This document shows, one piece after another, positions 1 through 8,791 of a DNA stretch of 64,000 nucleotides (position 1 is its first letter; every line of letters starts with the position of its first letter). Source of the stretch: Marichromatium bheemlicum. GTDB taxonomy: Bacteria > Pseudomonadota > Gammaproteobacteria > Chromatiales > Chromatiaceae. Location of the stretch: positions 186,001 to 250,000 of the forward strand of contig NZ_JAAXKX010000001.1 in assembly GCF_012276755.1 (NCBI RefSeq), written 5' to 3'. The notes under the pieces were generated by a model. That model worked only from the letters and a program-made list of their open reading frames with translations. It had not been told where the DNA came from and searched no databases. Made by a program: the position numbers and the translations under genes.

Positions 1-1
1 G

Positions 2-118
2 GTCTCGGCCCATGTCCCCTGCACCCGCAAGCACCTCGAGGCGCTGTTCCCCGGCGGCGGCTGCAAGCAGGCCTGCCGGATCGCCGGACTACCACGCTAC
101 TATTGCCACTCCTGCTGA
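2..118 (+). CDS. 3' end of an unidentified gene (truncated by window edge)
   Basis: The frame starting at base 2 is open to a TGA at 116-118 and encodes the last 38 residues of a protein. Almost every third codon position is G or C, as in the neighbouring genes, which supports real coding. The tail is rich in cysteine: one Cys near the start of the fragment, two spaced four apart (CKQAC), and a terminal CHSC. This could be a metal or Fe-S site, but the family is not recognisable from this fragment. The next gene starts 37 bases downstream on the same strand, so the two may be co-transcribed. Confidence 0.5.
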   Translation, partial: VSAHVPCTRKHLEALFPGGGCKQACRIAGLPRYYCHSC

Positions 119-155
119 TGAGCCCGGGGCGCACGCAGCGCCCCACCCCGAGCCG

Positions 156-722
156 ATGACCGCACCCACCGACGCGAAGAAACCACGTCGCCGCCAACTG
201 TGGCGCTGGACCCTCAACCTGCTGCTGTTCATCGCCGCGCTCCAGGCGATCGACTGGTGGAAGACCCGAACGCTGCCGAACGGCGCCGCGCCACCGCTGC
301 AGGGCATCACCCTCGACGGCGAGATACGCGCGCTCGCCGACTATCGGGGCGCACCACTGCTGGTGCACTTCTGGGCGACCTGGTGCCCGATCTGTCGCCT
401 CAGTGAAGACGCGATCGCCGCCGTCGCCGAGGACCATCAGGTCGTGACGGTGGCAATGCAGTCCGGCAACGACGCCGACATCGCCGCCTATCTCGACGCC
501 CAGGGGCTCGACCTGGTGGTCATCCCCGACCCCGACGGGGCGATCGCCGGACGCTGGGGCGTGGGCGCAGTACCGACCAGCTTCGTGATCGACGCCACGG
601 GCGCCATCCACAGCTCGACCATGGGTTTGAGCACCGCTCCGGGGCTGCGTGCCCGGCTGTGGGCGGCGGCGCAGGGCACGCCCGCGGCGGAGACTTTGCC
701 GCCCCCCGCGGCTCGCCTATAA
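156..722 (+). CDS. Membrane-anchored TlpA/ScsD-like thioredoxin (protein disulfide oxidoreductase)
   Basis: Predicted 188-residue protein with one N-terminal membrane segment (about residues 16-34, LNLLLFIAALQAIDW) followed by a periplasmic thioredoxin-fold domain. The redox motif is WCPIC in the context FWATWCPIC, and the cis-proline loop is seen as GVGAVPTSFVID. Proteins of this TlpA/DsbE/ScsD class exchange thiol-disulfide bonds with periplasmic partners, for example in cytochrome c maturation or copper stress; which one applies cannot be told. The same frame opens upstream at base 12, but the preceding stretch is low in complexity and the ATG at 156 gives a normal anchor-first protein. 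No strong ribosome site is visible. Confidence 0.8.
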   Translation: MTAPTDAKKPRRRQLWRWTLNLLLFIAALQAIDWWKTRTLPNGAAPPLQGITLDGEIRALADYRGAPLLVHFWATWCPICRLSEDAIAAVAEDHQVVTVAMQSGNDADIAAYLDAQGLDLVVIPDPDGAIAGRWGVGAVPTSFVIDATGAIHSSTMGLSTAPGLRARLWAAAQGTPAAETLPPPAARL

Positions 723-723
723 T
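696..723 (+). promoter_or_regulatory. Sigma-70 promoter for the zinc-ribbon gene
   Basis: A TTGCCG -35 element (696-701) and a perfect TATAAT -10 element (718-723) are separated by 16 bases. The -10 overlaps the stop codon of the upstream thioredoxin gene. The predicted start of transcription near 730 would leave a leader of about 44 bases before the ATG at 774. Confidence 0.6.
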
Positions 724-773
724 CGCCCGCATTAGCATTCATCGATATACCAAACCAGACACGGAGAGCAGCG

Positions 774-1031
774 ATGCCGACCTATGACTACCGTTGCGAT
801 GCCAACGATCGGGTGATCGAAGTCAGCCACCGCATGAGCGAGACCCTCTCGACCTGGGGCGAGCTGTGCGCACGCGCCGGCATCGAGCCCGGCGACACCG
901 CCCCCGAGACCCCGGTACGTCGTCTCGCCACCGGCGGCAACCTGATCGCCAGCACCAGCCTCGGCAGTGGCGCCGCACCTGCCTGCTGCCCCAGCGGCAG
1001 CTGCTGCAGCAACGGCATGTGTGGGCTCTGA
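774..1031 (+). CDS. FmdB-like zinc-ribbon protein
   Basis: An 85-residue protein starting MPTYDYRC, the hallmark of the FmdB/CxxC zinc-ribbon family. The N-terminal part carries a Cys at position 8 and another in GELCAR. The C-terminus is a cysteine cluster (ACCPSGSCCSNGMCGL). The family is widespread and its role is not settled; it is often annotated as regulatory. A GGAGAG ribosome site lies upstream of the ATG. It has its own promoter and converges with the EamA gene that ends 24 bases downstream. Confidence 0.75.
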   Translation: MPTYDYRCDANDRVIEVSHRMSETLSTWGELCARAGIEPGDTAPETPVRRLATGGNLIASTSLGSGAAPACCPSGSCCSNGMCGL

Positions 1032-1054
1032 CCCCGACCCGGGCACGCCGGCAC

Positions 1055-1930
1055 TCAACGCTGGCGTGCCACCACCACCCCGGCGAGCAGGATCGCCGCA
1101 CCCCCCAATAGCTCACGCCACCCTAAGGGCTCACCAGCCAGCCAGACCGCCGAGAGTACCCCCACCACCAACTCCAGCAGCAGTACCAGCGACGACAACG
1201 CCAAGGGCAGGCGCGCCATCCCGTACTGCAGTGCCGCCATCATCAGCCCCACCCACAGTGCACCAACCAGCAGCGCGACCAGCACCGGCGCGAGCGCGGG
1301 CGGTGGCGGGCTGTCCAGCATTACCGCCAACCCCAGCGCCAGCGGTGGCGCCAGCGACCAGGCGGCGAGGTTGCGCGTCGCCGCCGGCAAGTGGCGCGCG
1401 GCGCGCACCTGCACCGTAGTCAACGCCAACCCGACGCCGGCGACCAACCCGAGGGTCGCACCCCGCCAGGCGGCCCCCTCGGCCAGCGCAGCACCGCCGA
1501 GCAACGTCCACACCCCGAGCAAGGCCACCACCAACGCCGCCAGGGTGAGGCGCGCCGGCCGCTCGCCGAGCAACACCCAGCCGAGCAGCAGGGTCCACAA
1601 CGGGGCGAGATAGAAGAGGATCAGCACCGGCGCCACCGCGCCCTCGATCACCCCGAGGCTGACGGCGATCACCGAGCAGGCGGCACTCACACCGATACCG
1701 AGCAACCGCCAGGGCGCGCGCCGTGCCACCGCCAGCTGGTCACGAGCGAACCACAGCCCGAGCAGGGCCGCGCCCCCATAGAACAGCGCCACCGCCCACA
1801 ATCCGCCGACCCCGGCCTCCACCACCAGACGCAGCGGCAACCAATAGAGCCCACACAGGGTGGCGCCGAGGGTCAGCGCGAGCAGCGCGCGATACCGCTC
1901 ACACCCGCCGGGGTCGCCGGCAGCGATCAT
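1055..1930 (-). CDS. EamA/DMT-family transporter
   Basis: A 291-residue, almost entirely hydrophobic protein with about ten predicted membrane helices in two EamA halves, as in drug/metabolite transporters. The substrate is unknown. The ATG at 1930 is chosen because it lies one base after the TGA of the upstream protease gene (TGA-G-ATG), which suggests translational coupling. The frame stays open further upstream, but that extension would lie inside the protease gene. Confidence 0.8.
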   Translation of the reverse strand: MIAAGDPGGCERYRALLALTLGATLCGLYWLPLRLVVEAGVGGLWAVALFYGGAALLGLWFARDQLAVARRAPWRLLGIGVSAACSVIAVSLGVIEGAVAPVLILFYLAPLWTLLLGWVLLGERPARLTLAALVVALLGVWTLLGGAALAEGAAWRGATLGLVAGVGLALTTVQVRAARHLPAATRNLAAWSLAPPLALGLAVMLDSPPPPALAPVLVALLVGALWVGLMMAALQYGMARLPLALSSLVLLLELVVGVLSAVWLAGEPLGWRELLGGAAILLAGVVVARQR

Positions 1931-1931
1931 C

Positions 1932-3089
1932 TCAGGCGTGCGGCAGAGGCCGAGGCAGCCCGGCGCCGACCCGGGGGATGCCCTCACCGAGGGTCACCGA
2001 CAGCGACAGACGTTCACCGCCACGTACCACCTCGATCTCGATGTGATTACCCGGGGCGTAGTTGTCGAGCACGTCGAGCAGGTCATCGAGCGAGCGCACC
2101 CGGCGCCCGGCAGCGGCGATGATGAGGTCGGCGGCGACCAGCTCACCGGCGCGCGAGACCAGCGCCGAGCGCAATCCAGCGGCGGCGGCGGGAGAGCCTG
2201 GATCGACCTTCACCACCACCACCCCGGCAGTCCCGAGCAGCGCACCGATACGCTCACTGAGGGCACGATTGGTCACGATCCCCAGGGTCGGGCGCAAATA
2301 GCGACCCTGGGCGATGAGCCGGGGTACCACCCGATTGATGGTATCGACCGGGACGGCAAAGCCGATCCCGGCGAACCCGCCCGAGGGGCTGAAGATCGCG
2401 GTGTTCATCCCGATCAGCCGCCCGGCGCTGTCGATCAACGGGCCACCGGAGTTGCCCGGATTGATCGCCGCGTCGGTCTGGATGAGGTGATCGATGGTGC
2501 GCCCATCATCACCCGGGATGCTGCGATCGAGCGCAGAGATCACCCCGGCGGTGAGGGTGTAATCGAGACCGAAGGGGTTGCCGATGGCGAACACCTTCTG
2601 TCCCACCCGCAGGTCATGACTGCTGCCGAGCGAGAGCGGCGGCGGACCTGCGATCGAGGTGGCGATGCGCAGTACGGCGATATCGTGCTCGGGACTGATC
2701 CCCACCAGCCGCGCGGCATAGGTCCGCTGATTGGAGAGGCGGACATAGGCCGCCTCGACATCGGCGACGACATGATAGTTGGTCACCACATGACCGGCGC
2801 GGTCCCAGACGAACCCCGAGCCGGTGTCACGCGGCACCTCGAGCACGTTGCGGGTGAGCAGGTCGAGTACCCGTGCCGAGGTGGTGATATAGACCACCGA
2901 GGGACTCGCGCGCTCGAAGATCGCGATGGTGGTGCGCTCGTCGGCGGCGAGTTCACCACGCGCCTCGACCGCACGCGGTTCGGCATAGTGGGCGAAGATC
3001 AGGTCCTCGATCCAGGGACGCGAGAACAGCGCCACCAGGAAGAAAACCACGAACCAGAACAGAAAGCGAGAGAGCGCAAAGGCGTGCAT
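1932..3089 (-). CDS. DegS/AlgW-type trypsin-like serine protease with one PDZ domain
   Basis: A 385-residue envelope protease. A single N-terminal membrane anchor (about residues 6-22) is followed by a trypsin-like domain and one PDZ domain (about 270-370). The catalytic triad is visible: His106 in TNYHVV, Asp136 in EHDIAV, Ser214 in GNSGGP. Membrane anchor, protease and a single PDZ is the architecture of DegS/AlgW, which cleave the anti-sigma factor RseA/MucA-type proteins during envelope stress; that role is an inference here. A second in-frame ATG 24 bases upstream (3113) could also be used, as neither start has a clear ribosome site. Coupled to the EamA gene downstream. Confidence 0.88.
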   Translation of the reverse strand: MHAFALSRFLFWFVVFFLVALFSRPWIEDLIFAHYAEPRAVEARGELAADERTTIAIFERASPSVVYITTSARVLDLLTRNVLEVPRDTGSGFVWDRAGHVVTNYHVVADVEAAYVRLSNQRTYAARLVGISPEHDIAVLRIATSIAGPPPLSLGSSHDLRVGQKVFAIGNPFGLDYTLTAGVISALDRSIPGDDGRTIDHLIQTDAAINPGNSGGPLIDSAGRLIGMNTAIFSPSGGFAGIGFAVPVDTINRVVPRLIAQGRYLRPTLGIVTNRALSERIGALLGTAGVVVVKVDPGSPAAAAGLRSALVSRAGELVAADLIIAAAGRRVRSLDDLLDVLDNYAPGNHIEIEVVRGGERLSLSVTLGEGIPRVGAGLPRPLPHA

Positions 3090-3152
3090 GGGGCGTTGGC
3101 CGGCCGGTTGCATCGGTCTGCAATTGTATACCCGCGCCGGCCCCGATGACCC

Positions 3153-4226
3153 TCAGGCCGGGGTCGGTGGCCCCTCCTCGCCCCCACGACGCGGCCAGGA
3201 CGAGAGCACCGCCTTGACCAGGGTCGCCAGTGGGATGGCGAAGAACACCCCCCAGAAACCCCACAACCCACCGAACACCAGGATGGCGACGATGATCGCC
3301 ACCGGATGCAGGTTGACCACCTCCGAGAACAGCAGCGGCACCAGCACGTTACCGTCGAGTGCCTGGATGATGAAATAGGCCATCGTCAGCCAGGCGAAGG
3401 TCGGCCCCCACCCCCACTGGAACCAGGCCACCAGTAGCACCGGCACGGTCACCACCGAGGCACCGATATACGGGATGATCACCGACAGCCCCACCAGCAG
3501 CGAGAGCAACATTGCATAGTTCAGGCCGAAGGCGTAGAAGGTGGCGTAGCTCACCCCCCAGACCACCAGGATCTCCCACACCTTGCCGCGCACATAGTTG
3601 GATATCTCGCGATCGACGTCCTGCCAGACATGCCCGGCGATCCCACGATGCCGCGGCAGCAGGCGCCTGAACCAATCGAGGATCAGGTCCTTGTCCTTGA
3701 GGAAGAAGAACACCAGCAACGGCATCAGGATCAGATAGACCATCACCGTGATCACGCCGACCACGCTCGCCAGCGACCACGACAGCACCTGCTGACCGAA
3801 GGAGATGACCTCGGAGCGGATCGCAGCGATCAGCTCCTCGATCTGTTCGACGGTGACCAATTCCGGGTACTCGTGGGGCAGCGCCAACAGCGCCTCGGTA
3901 CCCTCGGCGATCATCGACGGCAACTGCTGCACCAGCTCGGTGATCTGACGCGAGACCAGCGGCATCACCCCGAACAGGATCAACGCGAGAAAGGCGATGA
4001 ACACCAGATAGACCACCAACACCGCGGCCAGGCGAGGCATTCCGCGGCGTTCGAGATACGCCGCGAGTCCCTCGAGCAGATAGGCGATGACGATACTCGC
4101 CAGCACCGGCGCCAGCGCATCGCCGAGGAAGAAGACCACGGCGAAGACCACCACCAGGAGCAGCGCGAGGAACACCACCTGGGGATCGGAGAAGTGGCGG
4201 CGAAACCAATCGGTGATGATATTCAT
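3153..4226 (-). CDS. AI-2E family transporter (PerM/TqsA-like)
   Basis: A 357-residue polytopic membrane protein with seven to eight hydrophobic segments and the arrangement of the AI-2E/PerM family. There is an N-terminal helix pair, a less hydrophobic stretch around residues 95-150, and a C-terminal cluster of helices containing GLSVIIPYIGA and LHPVAIIVAI, which resemble conserved family segments. Members export small molecules or ions (autoinducer-2, or Na+/H+ exchange); the substrate here is unknown. The start ATG at 4226 follows 13 bases after the small helical gene on the same strand. Confidence 0.85.
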   Translation of the reverse strand: MNIITDWFRRHFSDPQVVFLALLLVVVFAVVFFLGDALAPVLASIVIAYLLEGLAAYLERRGMPRLAAVLVVYLVFIAFLALILFGVMPLVSRQITELVQQLPSMIAEGTEALLALPHEYPELVTVEQIEELIAAIRSEVISFGQQVLSWSLASVVGVITVMVYLILMPLLVFFFLKDKDLILDWFRRLLPRHRGIAGHVWQDVDREISNYVRGKVWEILVVWGVSYATFYAFGLNYAMLLSLLVGLSVIIPYIGASVVTVPVLLVAWFQWGWGPTFAWLTMAYFIIQALDGNVLVPLLFSEVVNLHPVAIIVAILVFGGLWGFWGVFFAIPLATLVKAVLSSWPRRGGEEGPPTPA

Positions 4227-4239
4227 GACTCAGGGGCAC

Positions 4240-4629
4240 TCAATCCTGCATGGGCCGATCGGCCCGCTGTTGCTGATAGTGACGCTCGAACAGGGCCTCC
4301 AGCGCGTCGATCACCTCGGCGGCCGGGCGACCCTGCAACACATGCGCGGACATCAACGCCGAGGTCTCCTCGAGCATCGCCGCACGATCGAGCATGGGGT
4401 AACCACGCGCCAGACGTTTGATCGCCGCCACCACCCGCTCACCCTCGGGGCGCGGCTCGGGCGCAGGTTCCGGCACGATGGCCGGTCTCGTGGCGGCAGC
4501 GCCACCGGCGCGCTCGGCCAGGAACTCGGCGAAGGCGAGCAGGGTCTCGCGCTCGGCGACCGGGAGCGCACGGAACAGCCGCAGCAGCCGCGCCGCCGGA
4601 TCGGCGGGCGCGGGGGTTGGCGTCAACAT
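4240..4629 (-). CDS. Small helical protein of unknown function
   Basis: A 129-residue soluble protein, mostly predicted helix, with an Ala/Pro-rich linker near residues 45-62. Recognisable stretches are AARLLRLFRALPVAERETLLAF and AAEVIDALEALFERHY, but they do not identify a family. The start at 4629 is chosen because the upstream extension of the frame is unusually Arg/Ser-rich and overlaps the LysR gene. It precedes the AI-2E permease gene by 13 bases and is probably co-transcribed with it. Confidence 0.6.
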   Translation of the reverse strand: MLTPTPAPADPAARLLRLFRALPVAERETLLAFAEFLAERAGGAAATRPAIVPEPAPEPRPEGERVVAAIKRLARGYPMLDRAAMLEETSALMSAHVLQGRPAAEVIDALEALFERHYQQQRADRPMQD

Positions 4630-4729
4630 ACCCGCCCGGCGCGCCGGGCGCACCTTGGGATCGCGACCGAGGCGGCGCGACAGAACTCGAGCAGATGCAT
4701 CATCACTCCTCCGCGACAAACCCCATCGC

Positions 4730-5662
4730 TCAGGGCGGGGTCGTTGACGACGCGTCCTGAGACGGATGATGGACTTGGAAGTAGGTCCGCGCGAAATCGA
4801 ACAGCTCGTCGACCACGCGCAGCCGGAACTTCTGTTTCTGATGTACGAATGAGAACGGACGATGTAGCGGGGGGTCAAGCGGTACGGCAACCAGGGTACC
4901 GAGGCGCTGCTCCTTGGCCAGGGTGGCCTGGGAGAGCACCGAGACCCCCATTCCGGCCTCGACCGCGCCCTTCACCGCCTCCGGGCTCCCCAGCTCCAGC
5001 ACCACCTTGAGCGCCTCGAGACAAAAGCCCTGCTCACGCAGGTAGTCACGGATCACGTTACGCGTCCCCGAGCCCTCCTCGCGACAGATGAAGGGGTAGC
5101 GGAGCAATTGCTCGAAGGGCACCACCTCGAGCGCGGCGAGCGGATGTCCAGGCGGCATGATGGCCACCAGCTGGTCACGCTGACAGGTCTCGACCACGAG
5201 GTTCTTGTTCCCCACCGGGGCCTCGACGATGCCCAGGTCGATGGCATTGGTCTCGACCATCGCCAACACGCTATCGGTATTGGCGACCTTGAGCTGGATG
5301 GCCACATCGGGATAACACCCCTTGAACTCACCGAGCAGCCTGGGCAGCAAATACTCGGCGATGGTCGTGCTCGCGCCGATGGTGAGGGTACCGCTGACCT
5401 CGCCGGTCAGCTCACGCACCGCATTCTCCATCTCGGCGTAGAGCTCGAAGATACGATCCGACGCCTCATAGACCACCCGACCGGCATCGGTCAGGCTGAT
5501 GCGGTTGTGCGTGCGATCGAACAACCGGGTATCGAACTGATCCTCGAGCTGACGCACCTGGAAGGTGACCGCCGGTTGGGTCATGTGCAACGCCTCGGCC
5601 GCCTTGGTGAAGCTCAACAAGCGCGCAACCGTATGGAACACTTGAAGTCTACGATCAGCCAT
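4730..5662 (-). CDS. LysR-family transcriptional regulator
   Basis: A 310-residue LysR-type regulator. The N-terminal winged helix-turn-helix is clear (FTKAAEALHMTQPAVTFQV, then LEDQFDTRLFDR), followed by the two-lobed periplasmic-binding-protein-like effector domain (GTLTIGASTTIAEYLLP onwards). The sequence resembles the CysB/CbbR-like branch, but nothing visible fixes the target. It does not sit next to a Calvin-cycle or sulfate operon here. The start MADRRLQVF is chosen because it puts the HTH at the usual position. It is divergent from the FadL-like gene across an approximately 400-base gap. Confidence 0.85.
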   Translation of the reverse strand: MADRRLQVFHTVARLLSFTKAAEALHMTQPAVTFQVRQLEDQFDTRLFDRTHNRISLTDAGRVVYEASDRIFELYAEMENAVRELTGEVSGTLTIGASTTIAEYLLPRLLGEFKGCYPDVAIQLKVANTDSVLAMVETNAIDLGIVEAPVGNKNLVVETCQRDQLVAIMPPGHPLAALEVVPFEQLLRYPFICREEGSGTRNVIRDYLREQGFCLEALKVVLELGSPEAVKGAVEAGMGVSVLSQATLAKEQRLGTLVAVPLDPPLHRPFSFVHQKQKFRLRVVDELFDFARTYFQVHHPSQDASSTTPP

Positions 5663-6071
5663 AGTGGATTCAAAAAGGATTAATAAAAATTCCTTATACC
5701 ACAATGATCTGATACCAACACCCCATCAAGCGCATTCCGACAAGCCGGTATTTAGTACACGAAATGAACGAGATGCCGAGGGTTGCGGGCCATTCCCGCA
5801 GCCAATGGCTGGATTAGGACCGACGCATCGCATACAGTTGTGCGCCGCCGCCCGGGGGTAACAGAACGGCAACATGGCGCATCCTGTCTCTCGCCCGTGC
5901 GCCCGATGCATGTCAGCGGTTCACACGAACCCGTAGTTTCGTTTCGCCCGACCGGCTCCGCGGTCGAAAACACCGTCGCGAGGCGGTACGTACCGACACG
6001 GCCACCGGCCAATACCAGATCACCGTCAAATCGACGATACCTTAAGAGACAGCAAGCACAGAGAGATGCCC
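5663..6071. other. Intergenic region between lysR and the porin gene
   Basis: No convincing gene. The lysR-proximal end is AT-rich and holds two direct ATACCA copies 16 bases apart (5696 and 5712), a possible autoregulatory site. A small hairpin (TGCGGG / CCCGCA, 5784-5800) lies in the middle. The remainder presumably carries the promoter of the porin gene, but no clear -35/-10 pair was found. Confidence 0.4.
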
Positions 6072-7364
6072 ATGTTCCAACGCCCGCTCACCCAGGCACT
6101 CGCGTTGAGCGCAGCCGTCGGCGCGCTCGCCACCCAGGGACCGGCCCAGGCCGCAGGCTTCGCCCTGCCCGAGTCCTCGATCGCCGGACTCGGCACGGCC
6201 AATGCCATGGTCGCCAACCCCGACGAGACCGGCGCCTTCGCCTACAACCCGGCGGCGATCGCCTTCCACGACCAGTCGAGCGTCGCCGCCGGTGGCCTGC
6301 TGATCAGCCCCACCTTCTCGGTACGCACCGGCAGCGGTGAACACGACAGCCAGGGCGCCGACTGGCTCGCCAGCCCGCAGTTGCAGATCGCCGCCCGCGT
6401 CAACGAGCGCTGGAGCCTGGGACTCGGCGTGACCGCGCCCTTCGGGCTCGAGACCCGCTGGGACGACGGCACCTTCCCCGCCGTCAGCGGCACCCGCAGT
6501 GTCCCCGTGCCCCCGCCGCTCGACCCCGAGATCCCGCTCGGTCAGCCGACCGCGAGCAAGTTGGAGGTCATCCAGATCGCACCGACGGTGGCCTATCGGG
6601 TCAACGACACACTCAGCGTCTCGGCCGGGCTCGATCTCTACTGGGGCAAGAGCGCCAAACTCAACTCCACCGCGGGCCGACTCAGCGGTGACGGCTCCGG
6701 CATCGGCTTCAACCTCAGCGCCCTCTACGTCCAGGGGCCGTGGAGCCTGGGTGCCTCCTTCCACTCCGCCTCCAGCGTCGGGCTCGACGGCCACTATGTC
6801 GCCAACAGCCAGACCCTGGTGGCGCTCGGTCTGGCCGAGCCGAGTCAGGCGGCCAAGATCGACTTCGATCTGCCCTGGCGGGTACAGCTCGGGGTGCGCT
6901 ACGAGGTCAATCCGCAACTTGCGGTCGAGTTCGACTGGACCCGGACCGGCTGGACCGAGTTCGATACCCTAGAGATCAAGGGGCGCTCCAGTGGCGACCT
7001 GATCTTCTCCGACACCAACGGTTGGACCGACACCAACGCCTATCGTCTGGGTATCACCTATCAGCTGCGTCCCAGCACCCAGCTGCGTCTCGGCTATGCC
7101 TTCGACGAGACCGGCCAGGGCGACAACCACTTCAGCGTGCGCGTGCCCGACAACGACCGTCACCTGTTCAGCATCGGTCTGGCACAGACCCTGGCACAGG
7201 GCTTCTCGATCGAGGCCGGCTACATGTACGTGATGGCCGAGGATCGCAACTACCGCAGCGACACCCCTTTCACCGGTCAGGGTGTCAACGGTACCAGCGC
7301 GCTCAATGGCGACTACGAGATGGACGCCCACCTATTCGGACTTGAGCTGGTCAAGGTCTTCTGA
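6072..7364 (+). CDS. FadL/OmpP1/TodX-family outer membrane protein
   Basis: A 430-residue outer-membrane beta-barrel precursor. It has a signal peptide (about residues 1-28, ending GPAQAA) followed by GFALPESSIAGLGTANA, which is the conserved N-terminus of FadL-type long-chain fatty-acid/hydrocarbon porins. The mature part shows alternating beta-strand patterns and ends in aromatic LELVKVF, typical of barrel insertion signals. It probably admits hydrophobic compounds across the outer membrane. There is an ATG at 6066 and another at 6072; the second has better spacing from AGAGAG. A hairpin terminator follows. Confidence 0.85.
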   Translation: MFQRPLTQALALSAAVGALATQGPAQAAGFALPESSIAGLGTANAMVANPDETGAFAYNPAAIAFHDQSSVAAGGLLISPTFSVRTGSGEHDSQGADWLASPQLQIAARVNERWSLGLGVTAPFGLETRWDDGTFPAVSGTRSVPVPPPLDPEIPLGQPTASKLEVIQIAPTVAYRVNDTLSVSAGLDLYWGKSAKLNSTAGRLSGDGSGIGFNLSALYVQGPWSLGASFHSASSVGLDGHYVANSQTLVALGLAEPSQAAKIDFDLPWRVQLGVRYEVNPQLAVEFDWTRTGWTEFDTLEIKGRSSGDLIFSDTNGWTDTNAYRLGITYQLRPSTQLRLGYAFDETGQGDNHFSVRVPDNDRHLFSIGLAQTLAQGFSIEAGYMYVMAEDRNYRSDTPFTGQGVNGTSALNGDYEMDAHLFGLELVKVF

Positions 7365-7406
7365 TGAGACCGGGCGCCGGCGTGACACCGCTGGCGCCAC
7401 AGCAAG

Positions 7407-7428
7407 GACGCCGCCAGTCGGCGGCGTC
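7407..7428. terminator. Hairpin between convergent porin and dsrE2 genes
   Basis: Perfect 9-bp stem GACGCCGCC / GGCGGCGTC with a 4-base loop (AGTC). It sits between two convergent genes and could end transcription from either side. There is no long T-run, so it may be only a weak intrinsic terminator. Confidence 0.55.
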
Positions 7429-7454
7429 AGCAGATGGTGCGGAGGCGGCGTGAC

Positions 7455-7934
7455 TCAGATATAGAGACAGATATCGCTGTCGCCGGCGAACTCGAAGAAG
7501 GAGGCCGCCCCGGCGTACTCGACCCCCTCGATGAAGTCGTCGGTGTCCATCTCGAAGAGATCGACGGTCATCTGGCAGGCGATCAGCTTGACCTCGGCCT
7601 CGAGACAGAGTTCGCGCAGCTCCTCGATGCTGGCCACGCCCTTGTCCTGCATCTTCTTCTTCATCATCGCGGTCATCATGCCCTGCATGCCGGGCAGCGC
7701 CAGCCCCAGTACCGGGAACCACTTGTCCATGCCCAGCGGCATCGGCATCCCCGGGTTACCCAGCGGCGTGACCTCGAGCTTGGGCTTCTTCTTCAACAAT
7801 TGCAGCCCGTAGAAGGTACAGAAGATTTGTGTCTCGTAACCCAGTGCCGCAGCGGTCGAGGCCAGGATGAAGGGCGGATAGGCCCAATCGAGCGAACCTT
7901 TGGTGGCGATGATCGCCAACTTCTTGTCTTCCAT
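7455..7934 (-). CDS. dsrE2: DsrE2-like sulfur-trafficking protein
   Basis: A 159-residue DsrE/DsrF-superfamily protein. The N-terminal DsrE fold starts LAIIATKGSLDWAYPP, and Cys120 in LIACQMTVD aligns with the persulfide-carrying cysteine of this superfamily. Other cysteines are at 39, 110 and 156. A hydrophobic, methionine-rich insertion (about 68-92) fits the possible membrane contact reported for DsrE2 proteins. In Allochromatium vinosum the order rhodanese-tusA-dsrE2 is a characterised cytoplasmic sulfur relay feeding the Dsr oxidation pathway; the same order is present here. It is the last gene of the cluster, 70 bases after tusA. Confidence 0.88.
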   Translation of the reverse strand: MEDKKLAIIATKGSLDWAYPPFILASTAAALGYETQIFCTFYGLQLLKKKPKLEVTPLGNPGMPMPLGMDKWFPVLGLALPGMQGMMTAMMKKKMQDKGVASIEELRELCLEAEVKLIACQMTVDLFEMDTDDFIEGVEYAGAASFFEFAGDSDICLYI

Positions 7935-8004
7935 TCAGTCCTCCTCGTGGGTCACTTCGGGGTGCGCGCATCCAGCGCGCAATACAGCGGCGCCGAACGC
8001 AGCG

Positions 8005-8235
8005 TCAGGACTTCTTGATCAGGAAGTGGAACTTGCCACCGTCCTCCTTGGACTCCATCAACTGATTACCGGTCTGTTTGGCAAAGGCGTCGAAATCACG
8101 CACCGACCCCGGATCGGTGGCCACCACATGGAGCACCTGCCCGGAACTCATCGCGTTCAGCGTCTTCTTGGCACGCAAGATCGGTAGGGGACAGTTGAGT
8201 CCGCTCGCATCGAGTTGTTGATCGAAGTCGGCCAT
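8005..8235 (-). CDS. tusA: Sulfur carrier protein TusA
   Basis: A 76-residue protein with the diagnostic TusA/SirA motif GLNCPLPILRAKKTL; Cys15 carries the persulfide. In sulfur oxidisers TusA receives sulfur from rhodanese and passes it towards DsrEFH/DsrC (established for A. vinosum). The start at 8235 gives normal family length and follows a GGAGGT-like ribosome site (ACCGGAGGTACC on the coding strand). It is the middle gene of rhd-tusA-dsrE2. Confidence 0.93.
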   Translation of the reverse strand: MADFDQQLDASGLNCPLPILRAKKTLNAMSSGQVLHVVATDPGSVRDFDAFAKQTGNQLMESKEDGGKFHFLIKKS

Positions 8236-8369
8236 CGGGTACCTCCGGTAGGGTGCAGGGTGAAGGAATCGCTGAAAACCAAGGTTCGGCGTTATAGGCG
8301 AAACCCATTGAAAAGGCAAGATATGGGCTTGATCAGTGGCTCTTTTCCTGATTAGCAGGCCCTCGTCGC

Positions 8370-8696
8370 TCAGCCTTCTTTCGGGACCTGGATCGGATAG
8401 CCATGGCGCGCCCAGGCAATGATCCCGCCACGCAGGTTGATGACCCGATCATAGCCTTGCTGTTGCATATAGGCGCAGGCCTGATAGGAGCGCGCACCAC
8501 TGCGACAGTAGAGCACGATATCGCGATCACGCGGCAACTCGGCAAGGCGCACCGGCAACAGGTGCATCGGCAATGGCATGGCATCTGCAATCATGCCCTG
8601 CGTCATCTCTGCCGGGGTACGGATATCGACCAACAGTTGATCCTGGCCGGCACTGATGCGGGCGCGTAATGATTCGGAGTCGATCTCGTTGATCAC
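8370..8696 (-). CDS. Single-domain rhodanese sulfurtransferase
   Basis: A 108-residue single-domain rhodanese. The catalytic loop CRSGARS has Cys64, and the usual VDIRTPAE and GGIIAWARHGYPI segments are present. It moves sulfane sulfur as a cysteine persulfide, most likely to TusA encoded next. It corresponds in position to the rhodanese of the A. vinosum rhd-tusA-dsrE2 cluster. The upstream AT-rich stretch (about 8700-8760), shared with divergent cysG, probably holds the promoter. Confidence 0.9.
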   Translation of the reverse strand: MINEIDSESLRARISAGQDQLLVDIRTPAEMTQGMIADAMPLPMHLLPVRLAELPRDRDIVLYCRSGARSYQACAYMQQQGYDRVINLRGGIIAWARHGYPIQVPKEG

Positions 8697-8791
8697 CTAG
8701 GGTTCTACCACAATTCTAAGTATTTAAGTATATTAATGACTTCTGACAGCCAACTCAATGACGCTGTGGGACCAAAACCCCTGAGATGACC

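Noticed and set aside
1860-3149. Long plus-strand frame of 429 codons opposite the protease gene
   Set aside because: It is the antisense of a gene with clear catalytic motifs; rich in His, Arg, Asp and Gly as expected from GC-rich shadow frames.
4730-5662. Naming the LysR regulator CbbR
   Set aside because: No RuBisCO or Calvin-cycle gene is adjacent, and the sequence alone does not separate CbbR from other LysR branches.
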